Shown here piece by piece: positions 36,099 through 44,006 of a stretch of DNA of 64,000 nucleotides. The notes below the pieces were generated by a model that saw only the letters and a list, made by a program, of their open reading frames with translations, was not told where the DNA came from and ran no database searches. Where the stretch lies: assembly GCF_000716535.1 (NCBI RefSeq), contig NZ_JNWV01000036.1, positions 186,001 to 250,000 on the forward strand. The letters run 5' to 3'. This DNA is from Streptomyces flaveolus (GTDB lineage: Bacteria; Actinomycetota; Actinomycetes; Streptomycetales; Streptomycetaceae). The stretch's first letter is position 1. Each line of letters opens with the position of its first letter. The position numbers and the translations under genes are program-made.

Positions 36099-36296
36099 CG
36101 GGAATGTTCGCCGGGCAGGTGTGGTTGAACACGCCGTGATGGTGAGGGGCCAGTGTCCCCGGGCCTCATCTATTGCATGTGAGGACGATCGTTCGGCTGA
36201 AGCCTCGCATTGCCTTTCGCCGCGTAGGCGACCGCCCTTCACGATCACGCCCCTCGCGGGTTCGCCCCGGCCAGCACGCTCGCCGGGGCGTTCTCG
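36099..36296 (+). ncRNA. Candidate structured small RNA, copy 2
   Basis: Homologous to 16524-16730. It has a GGGG/CCCC hairpin (36146-36160), an 8-bp stem ATGTGAGG/CCTCGCAT (36177-36184 with 36203-36210) around the identical 18-nt loop, the identical TCGCC/GGCGA hairpin (36217-36231), and then a 9-bp terminator followed by TTCTC. The long stem keeps pairing despite base changes relative to copy 1, which supports RNA rather than protein. It sits about 200 nt upstream of a LexA-like HTH gene on the same strand. The 5' end is an estimate. Confidence 0.6.
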
Positions 36297-36471
36297 CTTC
36301 AGTTCCCTGGCGCCGCTCCGCCTCGGCGATCCAGCGGTCGATGAGCCCCAGCTGCCGGACGGCCTGCTGCTCGACGACGCGCCGGGCGAAGCGCAGCGCG
36401 TCCAGACGCGAGATCGGCTGCTCACCACCCACCTGCGCCTCCTGGCCTGCCGTGTCTTCGTTTGCTCTCAA
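36166..36471 (-). CDS. Small hypothetical protein divergent from the LexA-like gene
   Basis: TTG 36471 opens about 55 protein-like residues (RANEDTAGQEAQVGG, ISRLDALRFARRVVEQQAV and LGLIDRWIAEAERRQ, strongly helical). The frame then reads antisense through the RNA element and ends at 36166, so the last 45 residues are almost certainly not native. It looks like the N-terminal part of a helical protein truncated by arrival of the RNA element. No function recognised. Confidence 0.35.
   Translation of the reverse strand: MRANEDTAGQEAQVGGEQPISRLDALRFARRVVEQQAVRQLGLIDRWIAEAERRQGTEARTPRRACWPGRTREGRDREGRSPTRRKAMRGFSRTIVLTCNR
36263..36290 (+). terminator. Terminator of RNA candidate copy 2
   Basis: CGCCCCGGC (36263-36271) pairs with GCCGGGGCG (36282-36290); a T/C-rich stretch follows. 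Confidence 0.7.
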
Positions 36472-36472
36472 A

Positions 36473-36495
36473 TTCGAACTAGCGCTCTAATCGAA
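36473..36495. promoter_or_regulatory. Inverted repeat between divergent genes
   Basis: TTCGA (36473-36477) and TCGAA (36491-36495) flank 13 nt that include TCGAACTAGC, half of an actinobacterial SOS-box-like TCGAAC-N4-GTTCGA site. It sits directly before the LexA-like ATG and could be its operator. Weak evidence. Confidence 0.35.
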
Positions 36496-36497
36496 GT

Positions 36498-36716
36498 ATG
36501 CACCGCGTCGACTACCTCACCGACACCCAGGAGCGCATCCTGCGCTGCATCCGCCGGCACATCGCCGACCACGGCGAAGCGCCGACGATGCAGCAGATCG
36601 GCGCGGCTGTCGGCATGCGCAGCCGGGCCTCCGTGTACTACCAGCTGCGCGAGCTGGAGGCGAAACGCGCGATCGTCCGCGAGCCGGGCCGGTCGCGAGG
36701 AATCCGTCTCGCATGA
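36498..36716 (+). CDS. LexA-type N-terminal HTH protein (no peptidase domain)
   Basis: 72 residues consisting only of the LexA DNA-binding domain: LTDTQERILRCIRRHIADHG, APTMQQIGAAVGMRSRASVY and QLRELEAKRAIVRE. True LexA has a C-terminal autocleavage domain of about 120 residues, absent here with a clean stop. Such mini-LexA proteins occur in actinobacterial mobile elements. Its stop overlaps the next start (ATGA), so the two were an operon. It probably binds an SOS-like operator, possibly its own. Confidence 0.82.
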   Translation: MHRVDYLTDTQERILRCIRRHIADHGEAPTMQQIGAAVGMRSRASVYYQLRELEAKRAIVREPGRSRGIRLA

Positions 36717-36879
36717 CCGGCGCCAGCCGCTACCACTTGCTGCTCTTCGGCGGCCGGCTGGTGCAGCACGGCTGTTGGGCCGGGAGGAGGTGACGCGGGA
36801 CAAGTTCCGCCGCTGGGTCGGCGAGTACGGGAGCATGCCCGACGCTCGCGTCAGCCTCTCAGAAGCCGTTCTCACTTAA
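36713..36879 (+). pseudogene. Small accessory protein, frameshifted
   Basis: The start overlaps the LexA-like stop. MTGASRYHLLLFGGRLVQHG reads in one frame to a stop at 36793. The other frame continues LLGREEVTRDKFRRWVGEYG and MPDARVSLSEAVLT. Together they resemble short (about 60-residue) proteins common in Streptomyces mobile elements (Y-LLL-...-VQ-GWW...KF..WVG pattern). A single shift near 36770 splits it. Confidence 0.5.
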
Positions 36880-37114
36880 AAGTGGGTCGAACCCCTGTGA
36901 GACTTGTCTTGTGCGAAATCCGGGCCCATGGCAGCGGCGCGGTTGCCACCTCAGCGGAGCGATCCGCTGACGCTCTTCACCTTCAACGACATCGGACACG
37001 AAACGGCAAGGCGGTCATAGAGCCGCAGGTCAGGCCGTGTCCGGCCCGTACGTGTGGAGAGCGACCGCGGAGAACTCAGCGGGAGCGCTGACCCACTCCG
37101 CCCGACCCCCGCGC

Positions 37115-37160
37115 GTGGGGAGCGACGGTGAGACCACCGTCATGCACGCTCGCTCCCCAC
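37115..37160 (-). terminator. Compound hairpin downstream of the amine oxidase
   Basis: GTGGGGAGCG (37115-37124) pairs perfectly with CGCTCCCCAC (37151-37160). Inside, ACGGTG (37125-37130) pairs with CACCGT (37135-37140). It lies 81 nt past the oxidase stop. A separate 8-bp dyad (36951-36958 with 36963-36970) lies further on. Confidence 0.55.
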
Positions 37161-37240
37161 GGCGCGACCTGTGCCCCGTGGGGGGCGGCGAACCGTGCAG
37201 CAAGACGCTGCCCTGCGGGCGACCGGGCCGCGAGGGCGCG

Positions 37241-38857
37241 TCAGGAGGCGAGCACGCGCTGGTGCAACTCGGTGACGACCTTGCGGGCAGAGGAGATCGC
37301 GCCGTGCTGCCAGGCGTCCAGATAGCTGAGGTAGTCACCGGCGAAGTACACGTGCCCCTGGGCCGTGTTGAGCGGCGCGTACGCCGGTGCGTCGGGGCCG
37401 CCGGGCATGGAGTGCCAGGCGCCTTCGAGGTAGGGGACGAACTTCCACTGGTGGGAGTAGGACGCGGCGAGTTCGCTGCGGTACTTGCCGCCGTGGATCT
37501 TGACGCCCTGGTCAAGGGCGCGTTCCAGGCGCTGGGCCGGGGTGAGGGCCGAGTACACGTCGGAGTGGGCACCCGTGTTGTAGTAGCCGATGATCAGGCC
37601 GCGCTCGCCAAGGTGCCCGTAGGACGGGTACCAGATGTGATCGAGGTCCAGGTCGGTCTCGGTGATGCCGCCGAAGATTCTGAAATCCCTCTCCCACCAG
37701 CGGCTCTTGTACTCGAGGCCGATCTTGGAGGCATAGGACGGTTTCACCGCCCGCAGGGCGGTCTGCACGGCGGTGCCGAGGTTGTGCGAGGTCCTGGCCA
37801 GGATGTGCGGGGCGAGGGTGGCGATGCAGTAGTCGGCCGTGATGGTGCGGGTACGGCCGTTCTGGGTGTAGGTGATCAACACGCCGTCGGAGGTGTTCTT
37901 GATGTCGGTGACGGGTGCGCCGGTGCGGATCTTCTCTTCGCCTATGGCGCGGGCGAACGCCATCGGTATCCGGTCCATGCCGCCGACGGGCTGGAACATC
38001 AGCATCGCCTGGTCGTAGCCGAACTCGAAGGAGAAGTAGCGGCCCACGTTGGAGGCGAACACATCGGAGAGGGAAGGTACGTCACCGAGTTTCTCGCCGG
38101 GGGTGCCGGCAGCGCCCGGGACGACGCTGAAGCCGCGGTGTTCGGTCCCTGTGTACGTGTAGTCGGAGCCGAGCGAGCCGTAGCTCTTGAGGAAGGTGAG
38201 TAGCCGTTCCTTGTCGTCCGCCGTCAACTCAGCGTCCAGGGCACCGGAGTTGGTGGCCTTGGACAGCAATTCGGAGATGTAGCCGTAGACGTCGGCCTTG
38301 GCGGTGCGGTACTGAACCGGAGCCTTCATGCCGGTGGTCTCGTTGTAGATGAGCGCGCCGGCATTGGTGTTGGTGAAGACCTCGATGGGCACGCCGAGCT
38401 CGCGGCAGTAGTCGAGGGTGACCATCCACTGGGCGAGGCGTGCGGGGCCGGCGTTCATGTACTGGCCCTTGCTGAATCCCGCGGTCTGGCTGACACCGTT
38501 GATGTCGGTCAGCCGGTCGCCGCCGCGGACGGTGAGGTTGCGGCCTCCGACGCGATCGCGTGCTTCGAGGACCGTACAGTCGTAGCCGGCCTTGCCGAGT
38601 TCGTAGGCCGAGGTGAGACCGGCGATGCCGCCGCCGATGACGACGACCTTGGCGGGCCTGCCCTTACGGCCCTGGAGGGTGAAGTCGCTGCGCTTAGGGG
38701 CGCGGAACGGTGCTTCCTTCTCCGCTGCGTAGGAGGCGGTGGGGGCGAGGCCGAGCGCCCCCATCGTGGCGAACATGGCGCCGGCACCGCCGGTCACACC
38801 CACACTGCGCAGGAACGCGCGTCGGCTTGTTCCCGTTCCGATTTGAGGCTCTGCCAT
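37241..38857 (-). CDS. Tat-exported flavin monoamine oxidase / L-amino-acid oxidase
   Basis: 538 residues from ATG 38857 with GGGGAG upstream; the longer open frame to 39187 has no homologous leader. The N-terminus carries a twin-arginine signal (SRRAFLRSVG then an Ala-rich core, cleavage near SYAAEK). FAD-binding marks: VVVIGGGIAGLTSAYELGKA, LEARDRVGGRN, the substrate-domain FQPVGGMDRIP, and C-terminal HVYFAGDYLSYLDAWQHGAI. Oxidises amines or amino acids outside the cell with release of peroxide and ammonia. Monocistronic. Confidence 0.93.
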   Translation of the reverse strand: MAEPQIGTGTSRRAFLRSVGVTGGAGAMFATMGALGLAPTASYAAEKEAPFRAPKRSDFTLQGRKGRPAKVVVIGGGIAGLTSAYELGKAGYDCTVLEARDRVGGRNLTVRGGDRLTDINGVSQTAGFSKGQYMNAGPARLAQWMVTLDYCRELGVPIEVFTNTNAGALIYNETTGMKAPVQYRTAKADVYGYISELLSKATNSGALDAELTADDKERLLTFLKSYGSLGSDYTYTGTEHRGFSVVPGAAGTPGEKLGDVPSLSDVFASNVGRYFSFEFGYDQAMLMFQPVGGMDRIPMAFARAIGEEKIRTGAPVTDIKNTSDGVLITYTQNGRTRTITADYCIATLAPHILARTSHNLGTAVQTALRAVKPSYASKIGLEYKSRWWERDFRIFGGITETDLDLDHIWYPSYGHLGERGLIIGYYNTGAHSDVYSALTPAQRLERALDQGVKIHGGKYRSELAASYSHQWKFVPYLEGAWHSMPGGPDAPAYAPLNTAQGHVYFAGDYLSYLDAWQHGAISSARKVVTELHQRVLAS

Positions 38858-39499
38858 GGAGGGGCTCCCCTTCCGATCTTGAACGACGGGGGAAGCGTGC
38901 CAATGGACCGTTACGGCGTACGACGCATTCATGTATCCTGCAGGTTTCTGTGGGCGCAGAGCCGAAGAGACATCGACGCGCAGGACCGAAGGCACCCCCG
39001 ACCGGCTGTGAGAGCAACGGGGCTGATGGCACGATGAGTCGGGATGAAGCCTGATCGCCATTGGGGTCGATGAGCAGGTCAGCGTCTTCAACCCTCGCGA
39101 GAGCCCTGTGGATGAAACCGTTCCTGACGGTGTTCTCGCGCGGTCTTTCTTCGACATCGACCCTCGCGACGCTGAGGAACCCGACACCCTGCCCTGTTGC
39201 GTGTCGACGATCTCACCGGCGGTCAGACGGCTGTGCTACATCCCAGTCCGAGCCCGGCCAGCGAGTCGTCGAGCAGACCGGAAGCCATGGGGCGGCGCCT
39301 GACGGTCCGTCCGGTTCCGACAGAGGATCGCGTTCACGACCTCCCGCAGATCACAGGACCCGGGATCTCCGGTCGCTGACCGCGCCACCCTCTCCTGTTT
39401 CCAGGCCGTGATCACCGGTTCGATCAACGCCCACTACTCGTCCGCTAACAGCGGCTGACACAGTGAGGTGTGGTGATGCCGTGGACCGTGTCTGTGCGG
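38858..39499. other. 640-nt region upstream of the oxidase, unassigned
   Basis: Contains the oxidase leader and a plus-strand frame around 39067-39190 with a protein-like stretch (VFNPRESPVDETVPDGVLAR then SFFDIDPRDAEEPDTLPC) that matches no recognised family. Possibly a gene remnant. Confidence 0.35.
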
Positions 39500-40200
39500 C
39501 CGGTCGAGTCGGTGCGGTGGATGGGGGGCATGGCATCGCCGTGGATCGTGTCAGATGAGTTGTGGCAGTGGAGCGAGCCGCTGCTGGCGAGGCGGGAGCG
39601 CGGGTTCCGGTATCTGGGCCGGAAGCCGTCGCTGAACCGGCAGGTGTTGTACGGGATCGTGTATGTGCTGCACACGGACATCTAATGGGAGTACTTGCCC
39701 CGGGAGCTGGGGTTCGGTTCCGGCATGACGTGTTGGCGCGGTTGCGGGACTGGAACGAGGCCGGGGTCTGGCAGCAGCTCATCACCGACGGGCATGGAAC
39801 CTTGTTGGCGGCCATCCTGACTGGTGGGAACCGCAACGACGTTACCCAGCTCCTGCCTGTGCTGGATGCCGTCCCGCCCGTTCGCGGCCGGGTTGGCCGG
39901 CCCCGCCGCAGAGCGGTGACGCTCTACGCGGACCGCGGCTATGACCACGATCGCTACCGCAAGCAGGTCCGCACCCGCGGCATCGTGCCGGCCATCGCAC
40001 GATGCGACACCGAGCACGGCTCCGGGCTCGGCGTCTACCGGTGGGTGGCCGAGCGGACCTTTGCCTGGCTCCACGGCTTTCGGCGGCTGCGTGTGCGCTG
40101 GGAACGACGAGCAGGCATCCAAGAAGCGGTTCCTCGGACTCGCCTGCTGCCTGATCACCCACCGACAACTGAACTCATTGTGTCGGCCGTTGTTAGCCGA
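39500..40200 (+). pseudogene. IS5-family transposase remnant, internally deleted
   Basis: WIVSDELWQWSEPLLARRER and VLYGIVYVLHT end at a stop (39685). A shifted frame gives LPRELGFGSGMTCW and then LRDWNEAGVWQQL, directly joined to ILTGGNRNDVTQLLPVLDAV, TLYADRGYDHDRYRK, ARCDTEHGSGLG and YRWVAERTFAWLHGFRRLR. About 70 residues including the first catalytic Asp (DGSH region) are deleted at the join. The last Asp and Glu regions remain. Dead element. Confidence 0.72.
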
Positions 40201-40211
40201 GCGGGAAGCGC

Positions 40212-41153
40212 TCAGCGAACGCCGTGGCGGCGTTTCACCTGCTCCCAGACGCCTGTGTCGCACGGCCCGGCGAGCCGCCGGAACGCCTCGTAGGGCAGTT
40301 CGCGCAGCGGGGCCGGCTCGAGCCAGCTGTCCCGTACGGCGGTCGGGTCCCAGGAGGCCACCGGCATCCGGACATAGTCGGGGTGGCCGCTCTTGTCCGC
40401 ACTGGTGACCTTGAGCACCTGGGCGTGATGGCGGAAGGTGCGCACCACCAGACATGGCCTGTCCTTCGAGCCGGTGCCGTCGTCGAAAGGAAGCTCGGCG
40501 AACCAGACGTCGCCCGGCGCGGGAGGACGTCCGCGGAACATCCCGGGATCCGGTGGTACCGACTCCGGACCTTGGCGCGGCGTGGACGCGGGCCCACTTG
40601 GCTGACGTACGGATCCGTAACCCGCGCCCGTTCGTGGCGGGCGCACCGGACCCCATCCGGTGCCCCGGCGCGGCGGCGTCGCAGCGGGGCGGGGCAGGTC
40701 GCGGATCCAGGCGCCGAGGAGCAATCCCGTGACCAGCAGCGACACGCCGGCACCGGCCAGTGCGCTGGAGATGAGGTCGGCGCCGGTCGCCGCCGCGAGG
40801 AGAGCACCGCCCAGGCACTCGGCCACCACCAGGCATGCCTGGATGCGCACCGAGCTGCCCTTCCCCGCTCGTACCGGCGCGGGCCTCGTGGTCCCGGGCC
40901 GGACCGGTTCGGTGGGTTGCGGAGCACGAGAGCGGGCGCGGGCGTAGGCGATGAGCAGCGCGATCAGCAGGACGCCGACCAGGTCCAGCACATCGGAGAA
41001 CCCGTAGTCGCCGTCGTCCCGGTAGCCCTTGTCGTGGCCGAGGACGAACAGGGCCATCGCGGTCAGGCTGGTGAGGGGAAGCCACGCGACGAGCAGGGCG
41101 ACAGCCAGGACGGCGTACGCCGCGCTGCCGTGTCGCCCGATGGTCTCCCGCAC
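40212..41153 (-). CDS. Membrane protein with C-terminal PemK/MazF-like domain
   Basis: 313 residues; GTG 41153 lies 5-6 nt after GGAGG (GTG 41159 possible). Four hydrophobic segments fall in two pairs (about 10-55 and 105-150), separated and followed by Pro/Arg-rich cytoplasmic linkers. The last 110 residues are PemK/MazF-like: PGDVWFAELPFDDGTGSKDR then PCLVVRTFRHHAQVLKVTSA. Soluble MazF toxins are about 110 residues and pair with an antitoxin gene; here there is no adjacent antitoxin and the domain is membrane-tethered. It may be a diverged, non-toxic relative. Function unknown. Confidence 0.75.
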   Translation of the reverse strand: MRETIGRHGSAAYAVLAVALLVAWLPLTSLTAMALFVLGHDKGYRDDGDYGFSDVLDLVGVLLIALLIAYARARSRAPQPTEPVRPGTTRPAPVRAGKGSSVRIQACLVVAECLGGALLAAATGADLISSALAGAGVSLLVTGLLLGAWIRDLPRPAATPPRRGTGWGPVRPPRTGAGYGSVRQPSGPASTPRQGPESVPPDPGMFRGRPPAPGDVWFAELPFDDGTGSKDRPCLVVRTFRHHAQVLKVTSADKSGHPDYVRMPVASWDPTAVRDSWLEPAPLRELPYEAFRRLAGPCDTGVWEQVKRRHGVR

Positions 41154-41432
41154 AGACACCTCCCCCCCCGCCCGGCGCCGACAGTACTGCCCTGACCTGC
41201 GGCCGGGGAAACCCGCATACAGAAGGGAGCAGTTGACCGGACGCGTGCGGACCCTCGGCCCGCCGGCAAGGACGACCCCATCTCCCTGCGCGCCCATGCC
41301 AGTCCTGAAGGACACGACTACGACGGACGGATCGCACCAACTGCGCCAGGCCGGAGCGCCAGGCCTGGACAGCGCGGGCCTTTCCCTCGGGAGGCTGTTC
41401 CCCAAGCGTCCGGCCGGCCATCGTGACGGAGG

Positions 41433-41888
41433 ATCGTCTCGTCGTCCCGGCGTGCGACGGTCGCATGGACCCAGGCCCTCCACATCGACCACTACGTCAT
41501 CTGCCGCGCCCACCGCATCACCGAACGCCACCTCGAGCACCTCATGGCCCTGCGCGAACGCACCCGCACCCGCCTGACCCTCGTCGTCAGTGGCCCACCA
41601 CCGGCCGCCCTGACCACCATCCTCAGCGCCGTCTGCCACCATGTGATCGACACCCTCGAAGCCGCCCGCCGGCACCTCAACACCGGCGCACCGCCCCGTT
41701 CACACGCCTCCAACTACCCCTGGTGGCACCGCGCCCCCGTTCCCGCCCCTGACAACGAACCCTGGTACGCGCTGCCCTCACGCCCCCGGCGCCCCGCCAG
41801 GAGACCCGCTGCCACCACTCCCACCTCCGGCGCGGCACGGCCTGCCAGTTGCCCGGCCCCAGCACGGCGCCGTCCCCCATCGCGCTGA
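41433..41888 (+). pseudogene. Unrecognised gene fragment without a start
   Basis: An open frame following a stop at about 41430 reads RRATVAWTQALHIDHYVICR, AHRITERHLEHLMALRERTR and LTLVVSGPPPAALTTIL. The coding pattern is clear but there is no start codon before ATG 41544. The C-terminal 60 residues degrade into Pro/Arg-rich sequence. It looks like the middle of a larger Streptomyces protein. Family unknown. Confidence 0.4.
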
Positions 41889-42533
41889 CGGCCTCACCGA
41901 CCTTGCCGCCCCCAGCCCGCACCATGAGGCCGTGGCTCAGCGCATCCACACCCGTATCGCCCATCCCGTCCACGCTGCAGCCGTCGCCATCCGTGCCCTG
42001 ACCGGTAGCGCCACTGGGCAGCTCCGACGTCCATGTGGTGCTCACAGCGGTCGCGCCCGATCAGCACGCGGCTGCCACGCTGACCGCCTCAGCAGTCATG
42101 GCTGCGATCCTGGTCGCCCGGGCAGCGGTCCTCCAGCAGGGCGGCCGAACACAACGCGCCCGCGCTGCTCACCCGCCGCGTCGCCGCAGCACACCCCACG
42201 CCGACAAGGACAAGGCCCCATCATCTCCAGCCGCGCTTTCCGACGATACCTCCTCCGCCGTACGAGAGGCTGAGCAGCACGTTCGCCACTGCTGGCAGCA
42301 GCTCCAATCACGCGTCGACCCGCCCGAGTGACCCTGAGCGAGACAAAGCGGTAGCCAGCGTGGCGATCTGACTACAAAGACATGACGCGAACTTCGCGGA
42401 GTCGTGCGGACCTCGGCGAGCCGGCGGCGGCCGTACCGCCGCCCGGCAGGTATGGGGGAGACTTGGCAGGGCATCCGGGGTGGGGAGCCGGGGTGCCGCC
42501 CGTCGACGTCATGGGCCTTGAAGGGGTGAAAAG
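41889..42533. other. Coding-like debris between gene fragments
   Basis: Two plus-strand frames (41932-42040, TRIAHPVHAAAVAIRALTGS; 42035-42331, PDQHAAATLTASAVMAAILV) probably continue the preceding fragment across frameshifts. A GC hairpin lies near 42421-42452. No intact gene. Confidence 0.35.
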
Positions 42534-42635
42534 GTGAAGGGCTTCCGCAGCTTCATCCTGCGCGGAAATGCTGTCGACTTGGCGGTCGGCATCGTGATCG
42601 GAGCGGCGTTCACCGCCGTCGTCAACGGTTTCGTG
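42534..42635 (+). pseudogene. mscL: mscL, first transmembrane helix only
   Basis: GTG 42534 opens [20 protein letters not shown] then [14 protein letters not shown], the conserved N-terminal amphipathic helix and TM1 of the large-conductance mechanosensitive channel. The sequence then switches to an unrelated protein fragment. The channel needs two TM helices, so it is inactive. Confidence 0.65.
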
Positions 42636-42639
42636 CTGC

Positions 42640-43339
42640 GGGCGGAAGGTGTTCCCCGCACAGCCCTCGCGAACCTGCCGATGCCTGCAAGGTGGTGGCC
42701 GTCAGCACGGACGATCCCACCGATGCGGTGCGCCGTCAGGGCTGGCGGCTGCTGCGGTCTGGGCCCCATCCCCGGCAACCGGCCGCAGGGTTTGTACGAG
42801 GTGCCCACGGACTATCCCGGCGAGCACCTCGCCGACTTTGTGCACGTGGACGAGGAGGCCGGCAGGATCTACGTCGCCCGCCGGGAACCGGCCCGCATCA
42901 CCGAGTACGTCCTGCCGCTGACCGGGGAACGGCGGGCGGCACTTCAGGCATACACGCAGGCTTATGGCCGGTCGGTGGCCGCCTACGCAGTCGTCGGCGC
43001 GAACCAGGAGGCGGCCGCCGCGCTCGCCGGCACCGTCTTCACCCCGCGCACCGCCTGTACCAGATGCTGCGCATCCTCGCGGTCCGCGACGCTGCCGACG
43101 CCGCCGCCCTGACCGGCCGCTCACCCGCCCAGTGGGCCGACGCCGGATGGAACCTCGACCCGCTGGGGTCCGACCTGGCCGGGCAGCCGTTCACCGCGAG
43201 GGCCGACCCGGCCCGCTGCTGGACGGCCGCCGAGGCAGCACACCTCGCCGACGCCCAAATCGGCGCAGCGCGCTGCCGCCGGGCTCGGCCGGTGCGGGCT
43301 GCGCCGGAACGTCCATGGGACTCGGCTCGGCTGCGGTGA
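42640..43339 (+). pseudogene. Hypothetical protein with two frameshifts, fused behind mscL stub
   Basis: Three frame segments in order: [40 protein letters not shown] with [20 protein letters not shown] and [12 protein letters not shown]; and [20 protein letters not shown] with AGWNLDPLGSDLAGQPFTAR. They line up as one protein of about 220 residues broken near 42770 and 43055. Codon bias is strong throughout, so the damage is recent. No function recognised. Confidence 0.5.
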
Positions 43340-43385
43340 TGGCCCGGGAGAAGGCCCCCGACCTGTGCACGACCGCCCGCGAATG

Positions 43386-43681
43386 ACCTGGACGTTCTAA
43401 CCGGGCGCGAACGTGCGATCGAACGGGACTTTGGGAAGATCAAACGCCCCGAGGAACATAAGAAGGAGGTGGACAGTCTCATTCAGGCTCTGCAAGAAGT
43501 GAGTCAGACGGATGCCGACTTCGCGGCGGATACACATCAAGCTACCGACGAATCGGGGAACGGCCGGATCTTCAATCAATATGTCGAGTTGCACGATCAA
43601 TATGTCAAGCTGCGAAACGAGCAGGTCGTCAAGCTCAGAAAATATCTGCAGATGCTGGACGTACACGAATGCCTTTCGTGA
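43386..43681 (+). CDS. Low-GC small helical protein
   Basis: A start at GTG 43469 gives 70 residues; the open frame extends to about 43386 with ERAIERDFGKIKRPEEHKKE. The sequence is charged and helical (IQALQEVSQTDADFAADTHQ, QYVELHDQYVKLRNEQVVKL) with coiled-coil potential and ends in VHECLS. Base composition is markedly lower in GC than its neighbours, with rare CTA and ATA-like codons, suggesting foreign origin. No family recognised. Confidence 0.45.
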
Positions 43682-43784
43682 CGGCATGACGTCGAAAGGC
43701 TGTCCCGTAACTGCGGGTGACCTCTGGCAGGAGACTGCCTGCGGCGGTCAGCCGAAGAGAAGCTCAACGCCCCTGTCCAAGCAG

Positions 43785-43840
43785 TAGATGGCGACGACGA
43801 GCCGGGTGTCGGCGTCGATGACGACCTGGTGGCCCTCACA
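43785..43840 (-). pseudogene. Short IS5-type transposase scrap
   Basis: The minus strand reads GHQVVIDADTRLVVAI, matching the NHQVVIDADTRLVV segment around a catalytic Asp in one IS5 subgroup. Flanks do not continue the match. It borders the low-GC ORF. Confidence 0.4.
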
Positions 43841-44006
43841 CCCATGCCGCACTCCCGCAAGGTGGCAATGGCCCTCAGCGGAGCCGCCGCGGAAGGTTCG
43901 CCATTCCGCTTCGCGTCGATGTTCATTCAGACGAGCGAGTCGGCGCCGTCGTCCAGCCCGGCCACCAGCTACGCGGCCAGGGCCGTCTGGGCGATCACCC
44001 AATCAC

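Noticed and set aside
36010..36879. Plus-strand ORF spanning RNA element copy 2
   Set aside because: Its similarity to a frame over copy 1 (PRAS-IAC-DDRSAEA) is only a by-product of nucleotide identity; an indel between copies destroys the frame and stems covary.
37241..39187. Longer start for the amine oxidase (648 residues)
   Set aside because: The extra 110 residues show no coding bias and would bury the twin-arginine signal, which must be near the N-terminus.
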